Assembly (NCBI GenBank): GCA_039923755.1
Contig: JBDTCD010000108.1
Span: 1-5,027, forward strand
DNA length: 5,027 bases
Direction: 5' to 3'
Source of the DNA: Terrimesophilobacter sp039923755
GTDB taxonomy: Bacteria; Actinomycetota; Actinomycetes; Actinomycetales; Microbacteriaceae
Shown in pieces: positions 1-5,027 of this stretch. A program made the position numbers and the translations under genes. Position 1 is the first letter of the stretch. Each line of letters opens with the position of its first letter. The notes below the pieces were generated by a model. It was not told the origin of the DNA, did not search any database, and was given only the letters and a program-made list of their open reading frames with translations.

Positions 1-584
1 CGTTCCTCGCTCGAGGATCCTTGACTGATCCCGGCCGTTCGGCAGCACTCGAGGTCACTTGTCCAGGAAACGAGTCGGCAATGGCTCTCGTCGGCGCCGC
101 TGGACGGTTGAAAGTTTCCGCCAAGGCACGTGAAGTGCGGGGCGTGCATCGGGTGGTTATCCGGGATGGGGAAGCCATCAGCACGATGCTCGTGCACATG
201 GGGGCGGTAGATGCCGTCATCTCGTGGGAAGAGCTTCGGCAGCGCCGCGAAGTCCGCGCCACCGCGAATCGGCTGGTCAATTTCGACGACGCGAACCTGC
301 GCAGAAGCGCGCAGGCTGCGGTTGCCGCGTGCGCTCGGGTCGAGAGGGCGCTGGAGATTCTCGATGGCCACGTGCCGGATCACCTCCGTTACGCGGGGGA
401 GCTTCGCCTCCGATTCCGGGACGCGAGTCTCGACGAACTTGGCCATCATGCTGACCCTCCCATGACGAAGGATGCCGTGGCGGGCAGAATCCGCCGACTA
501 CTCGCGATGGCCGACAAAGTGGCCATCGACCAGGGAATTCCGGGTACCGACGCAAACCTGCCGCCGGACTACGACGAGGTGTAG
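1..584 (+). CDS. whiA: WhiA sporulation/division transcriptional regulator, C-terminal part (5' end outside window)
   Basis: The reading frame is open from base 3 and ends at TAG 582-584, giving 193 residues. WhiA is usually about 325-330 residues, so roughly the first 135 (much of the LAGLIDADG-like N-terminal domain) lie upstream of the window. The visible part starts with the conserved FLARGSLTDPGR segment, continues through an EVTCPGNE region and a REVRATANRLVNFDDANLRRS block, and ends in a helix-turn-helix region at visible residues 134-168 (about bases 402-506) that contains ADPPMTKDAVAGRIRRLL. These blocks are characteristic of actinobacterial WhiA. In Streptomyces WhiA acts with WhiB on sporulation and division genes; in non-sporulating actinobacteria and Firmicutes it is kept as a division- or chromosome-associated DNA-binding protein. 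It normally sits at the end of a rapZ-yvcK-whiA cluster, which would be just upstream. An internal TTG at base 21 is in frame but is only a mid-gene leucine codon. Family identification is very secure; the precise role here is inferred. Confidence 0.96.
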   Translation, partial: FLARGSLTDPGRSAALEVTCPGNESAMALVGAAGRLKVSAKAREVRGVHRVVIRDGEAISTMLVHMGAVDAVISWEELRQRREVRATANRLVNFDDANLRRSAQAAVAACARVERALEILDGHVPDHLRYAGELRLRFRDASLDELGHHADPPMTKDAVAGRIRRLLAMADKVAIDQGIPGTDANLPPDYDEV

Positions 585-599
585 GCGAAGGCGGACACC

Positions 600-629
600 C
601 TGAGCCCTTCCCGACAGCGGGGATAGACT
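600..629 (+). promoter_or_regulatory. Putative sodA promoter (TAGACT -10 box)
   Basis: TAGACT at 624-629 fits the actinobacterial TANNNT -10 consensus and lies about 65 bases ahead of the sodA start. The -35 element is weak: CTGAGC at 600-605, with an 18-base spacer, matches TTGACA at only three positions. Transcription would start near 636, giving a leader of about 60 bases that contains a second small hairpin (GCCGC 648-652, loop TGTGC, GCGGC 658-662). The change of function from whiA to sodA and the 110-base gap support an independent promoter, but this rests on motif reading only. Confidence 0.4.
608..623 (+). other. Small hairpin between whiA and sodA
   Basis: TTCCCG (608-613) pairs with CGGGGA (618-623) around a 4-base ACAG loop, with one G-T wobble. 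It lies 23 bases after the whiA stop and directly abuts the putative sodA -10 box. There is no T-tract after it, so it is not a classical intrinsic terminator. It could be chance in GC-rich DNA. Confidence 0.25.
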
Positions 630-678
630 GAAAAGGTCATCCGCTCCGCCGCTGTGCGCGGCCTGAGCATCACAACGT

Positions 679-684
679 GAGGAG
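679..684 (+). promoter_or_regulatory. Ribosome binding site of sodA
   Basis: GAGGAG lies 10 bases before ATG 695. This decides the start: the in-frame GTG at 677, which would add six residues (MRRSHI), overlaps the Shine-Dalgarno itself and has no such sequence of its own. The chosen start also gives the MADYTLPDLGYDY N-terminus typical of the family. Confidence 0.85.
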
Positions 685-694
685 ATCACACATC

Positions 695-1321
695 ATGGCT
701 GACTACACACTCCCGGATTTGGGTTACGACTACGCGGCACTCGAGCCCCACATCAGTGCTCGCATCATGGAATTGCACCACGATAAGCACCACAAGGCCT
801 ACGTTGATGGTGCGAACACTGCGCTGGCCAAACTGGCAGAGGCACGAGATTCACACGACTTCGCGAACATCAACAAGCTTGAAAAGGATCTCGCGTTCAA
901 CCTTGCCGGCCACGTCAACCACTCGGTCTTCTGGACTAACCTGTCGCCGAACGGCGGTGGAAAACCAGAGGGTGAGCTCTCTGCCGCAATCGACGACAAC
1001 TTTGGATCCTTCGACAAGTTCACGGCGCATTTCACGGCTGCGGCAGCGGGAATCCAGGGGTCGGGCTGGGGCGCGCTCGTCTGGGATTCGCTCGGCAAGA
1101 AGCTTCTTGTGCAGCAGTACTACGATCACCAGGGCAACTTCGCCACGGGTACTGTTCTGATCCTGCTCTTGGACATGTGGGAGCATGCTTTCTACCTTGA
1201 CTACGTCAATGTGAAGGGAGATTACATCAAGGCGTTCTGGAACATCGCCGACTGGGGTAACGTTGCTGCGCGCTTCACTGCAGCTCGAGAAAAGACATCC
1301 GGGCTGCTGATACTGTCATAG
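695..1321 (+). CDS. sodA: Superoxide dismutase, Fe/Mn family
   Basis: This cytoplasmic-type enzyme of 208 residues converts superoxide to oxygen and hydrogen peroxide; the length is normal for the Fe/Mn family. The N-terminal helical hairpin domain (about 1-90) carries ELHHDKHHKAYV and GHVNHSVFW; the C-terminal alpha/beta domain (about 95-208) carries QGSGWGALVWD and the signature DMWEHAFY. Expected metal ligands are all present: H28, H76, D160 and H164. The active-site residue that is Gln in E. coli MnSOD appears to be H145 here (YDHQGNF), as in mycobacterial and other actinobacterial enzymes, so iron versus manganese use cannot be read from sequence. There is no signal peptide. The segment FATGTVLILLLD differs slightly from the FPLGIVPLLLLD of Mycobacterium SOD but keeps the ligands. 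The gene sits between whiA and the glycolytic operon and probably has its own promoter. The symbol sodA is by convention. Confidence 0.97.
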   Translation: MADYTLPDLGYDYAALEPHISARIMELHHDKHHKAYVDGANTALAKLAEARDSHDFANINKLEKDLAFNLAGHVNHSVFWTNLSPNGGGKPEGELSAAIDDNFGSFDKFTAHFTAAAAGIQGSGWGALVWDSLGKKLLVQQYYDHQGNFATGTVLILLLDMWEHAFYLDYVNVKGDYIKAFWNIADWGNVAARFTAAREKTSGLLILS

Positions 1322-1337
1322 CGGCCATATCGAGTTT

Positions 1338-1372
1338 TCAACCCCCAGTCTTCACCCCCCAGTTATCACCCC
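1338..1372 (+). repeat. C-rich 14-base tandem repeat in the gap leader
   Basis: Two consecutive 14-base units, TCAACCCCCAGTCT (1338-1351) and TCACCCCCCAGTTA (1352-1365), differ at three positions, and a partial third unit TCACCCC (1366-1372) follows. The array runs straight into the gap Shine-Dalgarno. With CCCC at 1380-1383 it makes four C-tracts, which are G-tracts on the minus strand, at a regular 7-8 base spacing. No function is known to me; it could be a slippage-derived repeat or a leader element. Confidence 0.7.
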
Positions 1373-1378
1373 GAGGAG
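1373..1378 (+). promoter_or_regulatory. Ribosome binding site of gap (supports TTG start)
   Basis: GAGGAG lies 7 bases before TTG 1386. This spacing, and the family N-terminus SVKIGINGFGRIGRN that begins right after, fix the start at an unusual TTG codon rather than any ATG or GTG. The site is flanked on both sides by CCCC tracts. Confidence 0.85.
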
Positions 1379-1385
1379 TCCCCTT

Positions 1386-2393
1386 TTGTCCGTCAAGATC
1401 GGCATCAACGGCTTCGGCCGGATCGGCCGCAACTATTTCCGCGCTGCACTTGCCAAGGGGAGTGACCTCGAAATCGTCGCGGTTAACGACCTGACGGATA
1501 ACTATGCGCTCGCCACGCTGCTGAAATACGATTCGGTGAACGGTCGACTGGATGCAACCGTCGAGCTCGACGGAGACCGCATTGTTGTCAACGGCAAGCC
1601 GATTACGGTGCTCGCTGAGCGTGACCCTGTCCTTCTTGGCTGGGGGGACCTTGGTGTGGACATCGTCATAGAGTCGACTGGGCACTTCACCAATGCCGAG
1701 GATGCGCGCAAGCACATCGGCGCCGGCGCGAAGAAGGTCATCATTTCCGCCCCCGCGAAAGGTGAGGACGCAACGTTCGTCATGGGCGTCAACGAAGGTG
1801 ACTACGATCCAGCAACGCAGCACATCATCTCGAACGCGTCGTGCACGACCAACTGCCTGGCGCCGCTCGCGAAAGTGTTCCTCGATAACTTTGGTATTGA
1901 ACGCGGTCTGATGACGACCATCCACGCCTACACCGCCGACCAAAACCTGCAGGATGGTCCCCACAAGGACCTCCGCCGCGCGCGGGCCGCAGCTCTCAAT
2001 ATTGTTCCGACGAGCACGGGGGCAGCAAAGGCGATCGGACTGGTCCTGCCGGAATTGATCGGCAAACTTGATGGCTACGCTCTTCGCGTTCCCGTCCCCA
2101 CCGGCTCGATCACCGACCTCACCATCGAGACGCGAGCTGGCCTCACCGTCGATGATGTGAACGCCGCATACCGTGAGGCGGCAGACGGCTACCTCAAGGG
2201 TTTGTTGAGCTACACGGAAGATCCTCTCGTCTCCAGCGATATCGTCGGCGACCCGCACTCGTGCATTTTCGACTCAGGACTCACCAAGGTCATGGGAACA
2301 CAAGTGAAGGTTGCGGGTTGGTACGACAACGAGTGGGGTTATTCCAACCGTCTCGTCGACCTCACCGAATACGTCGCCGCTCGCCTGGCCTGA
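1386..2393 (+). CDS. gap: Glyceraldehyde-3-phosphate dehydrogenase, type I (phosphorylating)
   Basis: This cytoplasmic glycolytic enzyme oxidises glyceraldehyde 3-phosphate with NAD+ and phosphate to 1,3-bisphosphoglycerate, and acts as a homotetramer in this family. Its 335 residues match the usual length. The N-terminal Rossmann domain shows the dinucleotide motif INGFGRIGR (7-15) and N34-D35, the acidic residue that favours NAD+ over NADP+. The catalytic signature ASCTTNCL has nucleophile C153 (TGC at 1842-1844), and H180 in TIHAYT is the general base. Phosphate-site elements include HKDLRRARAAA (193-203), PTSTGAAKA (208-216) and the C-terminal WYDNEWGYSNR. It starts at TTG 1386 after a good Shine-Dalgarno. 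It is the first gene of the gap-pgk-tpiA unit and lies 64 bases after sodA; I see no convincing promoter in that spacer, so it may be co-transcribed with sodA or start inside its 3' end. Long minus-strand reading frames opposite it are codon-bias shadows. Confidence 0.98.
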   Translation: MSVKIGINGFGRIGRNYFRAALAKGSDLEIVAVNDLTDNYALATLLKYDSVNGRLDATVELDGDRIVVNGKPITVLAERDPVLLGWGDLGVDIVIESTGHFTNAEDARKHIGAGAKKVIISAPAKGEDATFVMGVNEGDYDPATQHIISNASCTTNCLAPLAKVFLDNFGIERGLMTTIHAYTADQNLQDGPHKDLRRARAAALNIVPTSTGAAKAIGLVLPELIGKLDGYALRVPVPTGSITDLTIETRAGLTVDDVNAAYREAADGYLKGLLSYTEDPLVSSDIVGDPHSCIFDSGLTKVMGTQVKVAGWYDNEWGYSNRLVDLTEYVAARLA

Positions 2394-2404
2394 ACGCGAT
2401 AACG

Positions 2405-3616
2405 ATGCTTCGAACGATCGAGTCGCTTGGTGGGCTGTCCGGGAAGCGGGTGTTGGTCCGCTGCGACCTGAATGTGCCCCTCGATGGCGAGACCATCACC
2501 GACGACGGGCGGATCCGCGCATCGCTCACCACCCTCAACGAACTGATTCACGCCGGCGCACGCGTCGTGGTGCTCTCGCACCTCGGTAGGCCGAACGGAG
2601 TCCCCGATGCCCAATACAGTCTTGCGCCCGTGGCTCAACGACTCAGCGAGCTGCTCGGCAAGCCGGTGGTGTTCGCAAGCGACACGGCAGGCTCGGCGGC
2701 GAAGAACGCCGTCAGCGAACTCGCGGATGGCGACATCGCCCTTCTCGAAAACCTGCGGTTCAATGCGGGGGAGACCTCGAAGTCTGGTGAGGAGCGACGC
2801 GAATTCGCGACGAAGATCGCGGAACTCGGCGATGCGTTCGTTTCGGATGGGTTCGGAGTTGTGCATCGCGAGCAGGCGAGCGTGGTCGAATTGGCAGAAT
2901 TGCTACCCAGTGCAGCCGGACGGCTGATCGAGACGGAGCTCGGTGTCCTGGAACGACTCACTAAAGACCCTCAGAAGCCTTACACGGTGGTTCTGGGCGG
3001 TTCTAAGGTCTCCGACAAGCTTGGTGTCATCAAGCACCTTCTGCCTCGCATCACGTCGCTGCTGGTCGGTGGAGGGATGATGTACACGTTCCTCGCCGCA
3101 CAGGGGCATGCCGTCGGCGCGAGCCTCCTGGAATCCGACCAGGTCGACACCGTCCGTGGCTACCTTGAGGAAGCGAAGCGGATCGGCGTCAACATCGTTC
3201 TTCCTACCGATGTCGTTGTCGCTTCCGGTTTTTCCGCGGACGCCGAGCACGTCGTGCGAGCGGCCGATGCAATCGAGGACACGCAGTGGGGTCCGAACGG
3301 AACCGGGCTCGACATCGGCCCGGAGACCGCTTCGCATTTTGCTGGCGTGATTTCTGCTTCCCGCACGGTGTTCTGGAACGGCCCGATGGGCGTGTTTGAA
3401 TTTGCCGATTTTGCCGCAGGAACACGCGCGATCGCCGAAGCATTGACCGTAGTGAACGGCTTGTCAGTGGTGGGCGGCGGAGACTCGGCCGCTGCCGTTC
3501 GCACACTGGGGTTCAACGACAACAGCTTTGGGCACATATCAACGGGAGGCGGATCGAGCCTCGAATTCCTCGAAGGGCAGCGTCTCCCAGGACTGGAGGT
3601 ACTCGGATGGCAGTGA
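2405..3616 (+). CDS. pgk: Phosphoglycerate kinase
   Basis: The enzyme transfers the acyl phosphate of 1,3-bisphosphoglycerate to ADP, giving ATP and 3-phosphoglycerate, and uses the product of the gene before it. The 403 residues match the usual 390-405. The N-terminal substrate domain has DLNVPLD (21-27), R36, SHLGRP (58-63), ENLRF with R118, and VVHREQAS with R155, the basic patch that binds the phosphoglycerate. The C-terminal nucleotide domain has LGGSKVSDK with K201 and K205, the DIGPET motif (303-308), WNGPMGVFE with E332, and the GGGDSAAAV glycine-rich motif (357-365). The start ATG 2405 is 11 bases after the gap stop; no Shine-Dalgarno is visible in TGAACGCGATAACG, so translation probably depends on ribosomes finishing gap. 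An in-frame GTG at 2261 would add 48 residues lying wholly inside gap and is rejected. The end overlaps tpiA by 10 bases. Confidence 0.98.
   Translation: MLRTIESLGGLSGKRVLVRCDLNVPLDGETITDDGRIRASLTTLNELIHAGARVVVLSHLGRPNGVPDAQYSLAPVAQRLSELLGKPVVFASDTAGSAAKNAVSELADGDIALLENLRFNAGETSKSGEERREFATKIAELGDAFVSDGFGVVHREQASVVELAELLPSAAGRLIETELGVLERLTKDPQKPYTVVLGGSKVSDKLGVIKHLLPRITSLLVGGGMMYTFLAAQGHAVGASLLESDQVDTVRGYLEEAKRIGVNIVLPTDVVVASGFSADAEHVVRAADAIEDTQWGPNGTGLDIGPETASHFAGVISASRTVFWNGPMGVFEFADFAAGTRAIAEALTVVNGLSVVGGGDSAAAVRTLGFNDNSFGHISTGGGSSLEFLEGQRLPGLEVLGWQ
3595..3599 (+). promoter_or_regulatory. Ribosome binding site of tpiA, inside the end of pgk
   Basis: GGAGG lies 7 bases before ATG 3607 and within the last codons of pgk. 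It supports independent initiation of tpiA, together with coupling through the 10-base overlap. Confidence 0.85.
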
Positions 3617-4407
3617 TACCGGATTCGCAGCGGATACCGCTCATCGCCGGAAACTGGAAGCTCAATCTTGATCACCTTCAGTCAATTGCCTTCGTGCAGA
3701 AACTCGCATGGAGCCTCAAGGATGCGCGACTGGATTTTCGCAGCGTCGAGGTTGCCGTTTTCCCGCCATTCACCGACCTTCGCTCCGTGCAGTCGCTCAT
3801 CGCTGCGGATCGTTTCCCGCTCACTTTCGGTGCACAGGATGTATCCGAACACGATTCCGGCGCCTATACGGGGGAAATTTCCGGAGCGTTCCTTAAAGCC
3901 CTCGACTGCAGTTACGCCATCGTCGGCCACTCGGAACGCCGGTCGTATCACCACGAGTCGAACGAAATTGTCGGATCCAAGGCGGCTGCCGCGATTCGGC
4001 ACGGACTTGTCCCCGTCATCTGCGTCGGGGAGACCGCTGAAGACCTGGAGTCTCGAGGAGCCAGCGCAGTACCGGTCGAACAGCTTCAGGTCGCGCTGAG
4101 CGGCCTTCCCCAGGCTGCAGACATTGTGGTCGCATACGAACCCGTGTGGGCCATTGGTTCCGGTCAGGCAGCCACGCCGGAGCAGGCCGAGAGTGTAGCG
4201 GCAGCGCTGCGCGAGGTCATCCGGGAGTCCCTTGGCGCGGAGGCGGCGGGTCGCACGCGCATCCTCTATGGCGGCTCCGTGAAGTCGGGAAACATCGCCA
4301 GTTTCCTGCGCGAACCGAATGTGGATGGTGCTCTGGTTGGTGGTGCGAGCCTCCTGGTTGACGAGTTCGCGAAGATTGCCCGATTCCAAAGCCACGTCGG
4401 CGTCTGA
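3607..4407 (+). CDS. tpiA: Triose-phosphate isomerase
   Basis: This cytoplasmic TIM-barrel enzyme interconverts dihydroxyacetone phosphate and glyceraldehyde 3-phosphate and so feeds the Gap reaction. Its 266 residues are at the upper end of the usual 245-265 range. Catalytic and binding residues are in place: N16 and K18 in GNWKLN, the electrophile H108 in VGHSERR, the general base E178 in AYEPVW (GAA 4138-4140), the mobile loop 6 AIGSGQAATPEQ (182-193), and the phosphate-binding YGGSVKSGN (221-229) and LVGGASL (243-249). Loop 6 has SGQA where many enzymes have TGKT, and GNWKLN replaces the more common GNWKMN; both look like lineage variants, not damage. The start ATG 3607 has a strong Shine-Dalgarno and overlaps the pgk stop by 10 bases, completing a compact gap-pgk-tpiA operon. 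The stop codon is embedded in a GC-rich hairpin. Confidence 0.98.
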   Translation: MAVIPDSQRIPLIAGNWKLNLDHLQSIAFVQKLAWSLKDARLDFRSVEVAVFPPFTDLRSVQSLIAADRFPLTFGAQDVSEHDSGAYTGEISGAFLKALDCSYAIVGHSERRSYHHESNEIVGSKAAAAIRHGLVPVICVGETAEDLESRGASAVPVEQLQVALSGLPQAADIVVAYEPVWAIGSGQAATPEQAESVAAALREVIRESLGAEAAGRTRILYGGSVKSGNIASFLREPNVDGALVGGASLLVDEFAKIARFQSHVGV

Positions 4408-4424
4408 CCGCTGAATCGGCGGTC
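4406..4424 (+). terminator. GC-rich hairpin at the tpiA stop, possible weak terminator or mRNA 3'-end stabiliser
   Basis: GACCGC (4406-4411) and GCGGTC (4419-4424) are perfect inverted repeats. The inner bases extend the stem by a T-G wobble and a G-C pair, to 8 pairs closed by an AAT triloop. The stem begins in the tpiA stop codon (4405-4407). No T-tract follows (GCGCCTCCGC), so it is not a canonical intrinsic terminator. Actinobacteria often carry hairpins without a T-tract between operon genes, where they may attenuate read-through or protect the upstream mRNA end. Confidence 0.4.
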
Positions 4425-4438
4425 GCGCCTCCGCAAGT

Positions 4439-4444
4439 TATACT
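4439..4444 (+). promoter_or_regulatory. Putative -10 box for a secG-rbpA promoter
   Basis: TATACT at 4439-4444 is a close match to the -10 consensus and lies 37 bases before the secG start and just after the tpiA hairpin. No recognisable -35 element lies at 16-19 bases upstream, because that stretch is the hairpin arm and GC-rich DNA. The call rests on one hexamer and its position. Confidence 0.35.
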
Positions 4445-4464
4445 GGTCAACGGCCAGCGCCCCC

Positions 4465-4471
4465 AGAAAGG
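4465..4471 (+). promoter_or_regulatory. Ribosome binding site of secG
   Basis: AGAAAGG lies 10 bases before GTG 4482. It is a moderate Shine-Dalgarno and supports a GTG start; the first ATG in frame (4587) lies past the first membrane segment. Confidence 0.65.
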
Positions 4472-4481
4472 CAACAATCCC

Positions 4482-4733
4482 GTGGAAATTCTCCAGGTCA
4501 TCCTGCAGGTCGTGCTCGGAATCACGAGTCTTCTGCTGACCCTGCTCATTCTGTTGCACAAGGGGCGCGGCGGGGGCCTGTCCGACATGTTCGGCGGCGG
4601 AACAACCTCCAATCTCGGCGCCTCGGGAGTGGCTGAACGCAACCTCAACCGGTTCACCGTCATTCTCGGGCTCGTGTGGGTTTCCTGCATCATCATTCTC
4701 GGCCTCATCACGAAGTTCCAAGCCGGCGTCTAA
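4482..4733 (+). CDS. secG: SecG, protein-export translocase membrane subunit
   Basis: SecG is the small, non-essential subunit of the SecYEG channel in the cytoplasmic membrane; it stimulates SecA-driven protein export. The 83 residues are typical for actinobacterial SecG. Two hydrophobic segments are evident, about residues 3-25 and 58-77, joined by a loop with the family signature LLHKGRGGGLSDMFGGG (24-40) and an ASGVAERNLNRFT stretch before the second segment. Translation starts at GTG 4482. The gene follows tpiA by 74 bases and precedes rbpA by 10, the usual place for secG next to the glycolytic genes in actinobacteria. A hairpin and a -10-like box in the spacer upstream suggest that secG-rbpA can be expressed separately from gap-pgk-tpiA. 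Confidence 0.96.
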   Translation: MEILQVILQVVLGITSLLLTLLILLHKGRGGGLSDMFGGGTTSNLGASGVAERNLNRFTVILGLVWVSCIIILGLITKFQAGV

Positions 4734-4737
4734 GGAG
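4732..4737 (+). promoter_or_regulatory. Ribosome binding site of rbpA
   Basis: AAGGAG overlaps the secG TAA stop (4731-4733) and ends 6 bases before GTG 4744. The arrangement implies co-translation with secG. It supports the GTG start over the internal ATG (codon 18, 4795), which would remove the conserved RGSR motif. Confidence 0.8.
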
Positions 4738-4743
4738 TCAGTC

Positions 4744-5027
4744 GTGGCATCAGGTGGTAGCGCAATTCGCGGGTCCCGTGTGGGAGCCGGCCCCATGGGG
4801 GAGCAGGACCGGGGCTTTCACGCCGACCGGATCCAGGTCTCGTATTGGTGCGGCAACGGGCATGAGCTGAAGCCGTACTTTCTCGCGACGATCGAACCGG
4901 AGGAGATTCCGGAGCAGCTCGACTGCCCAAATTGTGGACTCCCCGCCGGGCGGGACAAGGAGAATCCTCCGTCGGTAACGAAGCTTGAGCCTTACAAGAC
5001 CCACCTGGCCTATGTGAAGGAGCGCCG
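4744..5027 (+). CDS. rbpA: RNA polymerase-binding protein RbpA, N-terminal 94 residues (3' end outside window)
   Basis: RbpA is an actinobacteria-specific cofactor that binds the principal sigma factor and RNA polymerase and helps promoter opening. The frame is open from GTG 4744 to the window edge with no stop, giving 94 codons plus two bases; homologues are about 110-125 residues, so the missing tail is the rest of the C-terminal sigma-interacting region. The N-terminal tail has IRGSRVGAGPMGE (8-20), matching the RGSR-type basic motif of the family. The core shows C36-x3-H40 and C61-x2-C64, the Cys3His zinc site known for Streptomyces RbpA. The C-terminal part begins with EPYKTHLAYVKER (82-94), the region corresponding to the THWDML-LERR segment of the mycobacterial protein. 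It lies 10 bases after secG and probably shares its transcript. Confidence 0.95.
   Translation, partial: MASGGSAIRGSRVGAGPMGEQDRGFHADRIQVSYWCGNGHELKPYFLATIEPEEIPEQLDCPNCGLPAGRDKENPPSVTKLEPYKTHLAYVKER

Noticed and set aside
677..694. Upstream GTG start for sodA
   Set aside because: It would overlap the GAGGAG site that serves ATG 695 and adds residues not seen in the family.
1311..1316. TACTGT at the end of sodA as a -10 box for gap
   Set aside because: It fits the loose TANNNT pattern but has no -35 element at usable spacing and lies inside coding sequence; not supportable alone.
1338..2258. A 306-residue minus-strand reading frame opposite gap
   Set aside because: It lies entirely antisense to an unmistakable gap gene, has no recognisable motifs, and is the kind of long shadow frame produced by high-GC codon bias.
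2261..2404. N-terminal extension of pgk by 48 residues from an in-frame GTG
   Set aside because: The extension lies inside the gap coding region in another frame and has no family similarity; the ATG at 2405 gives a normal-length Pgk.
3682..4395. A 237-residue minus-strand reading frame opposite tpiA
   Set aside because: It is fully antisense to an intact tpiA with all catalytic residues; its composition looks like a reverse-frame shadow, with no domain seen.
4676..4870. A 64-residue plus-strand frame spanning the end of secG and the start of rbpA
   Set aside because: It is out of frame with both recognised genes and has no motif of its own; RbpA in the neighbouring frame explains the region.
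1..5027. Mobile element, CRISPR array, phage or defence genes, tRNA/rRNA, riboswitch
   Set aside because: I looked on both strands for terminal inverted repeats, spaced direct repeats, transposase or nuclease motifs and tRNA-like folds and saw none; the window is filled by housekeeping genes with short spacers.

Overview
The window is ordinary actinobacterial housekeeping DNA. All seven genes are on the plus strand: whiA (3' end only), a Fe/Mn superoxide dismutase (sodA), gap, pgk, tpiA, secG and rbpA (5' end only). WhiA and RbpA are essentially actinobacterial signatures in this form. The order whiA-gap-pgk-tpiA-secG-rbpA is well known in that phylum. The protein sequences, the moderately high GC, and a sod gene between whiA and gap suggest a Microbacteriaceae-like member of the Micrococcales. 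The family assignment is inferred from remembered sequence similarity, not from a search.

Layout: positions 1-584 encode the C-terminal part of WhiA, including its helix-turn-helix region. A 110-base gap (585-694) holds a plausible promoter and two small hairpins, followed by sodA (695-1321). A 64-base C-rich leader (1322-1385) with a 14-base tandem repeat precedes gap (1386-2393, TTG start). pgk (2405-3616) starts 11 bases after gap without a visible Shine-Dalgarno sequence. tpiA (3607-4407) overlaps the end of pgk by 10 bases. A 74-base spacer (4408-4481) carries a perfect GC-rich hairpin and a TATACT box. secG (4482-4733, GTG start) follows, then rbpA (4744 to the window edge, GTG start) 10 bases later. 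No gene-free stretch exceeds 300 bases.

Function: gap, pgk and tpiA encode consecutive or adjacent steps of triose-phosphate glycolysis and are packed as one translationally coupled unit. SodA detoxifies superoxide. SecG is the small accessory subunit of the SecYEG translocon. RbpA is an RNA polymerase/sigma-A cofactor. WhiA is a DNA-binding regulator linked to division or sporulation. Every complete gene looks intact, with its catalytic residues in place.

I found no mobile element, CRISPR array, tRNA/rRNA, phage gene or defence system, and no undescribed system. The points worth a second look are regulatory: the repeated C-tracts in front of gap, the hairpin plus -10 box between tpiA and secG, and the leaderless-like start of pgk.
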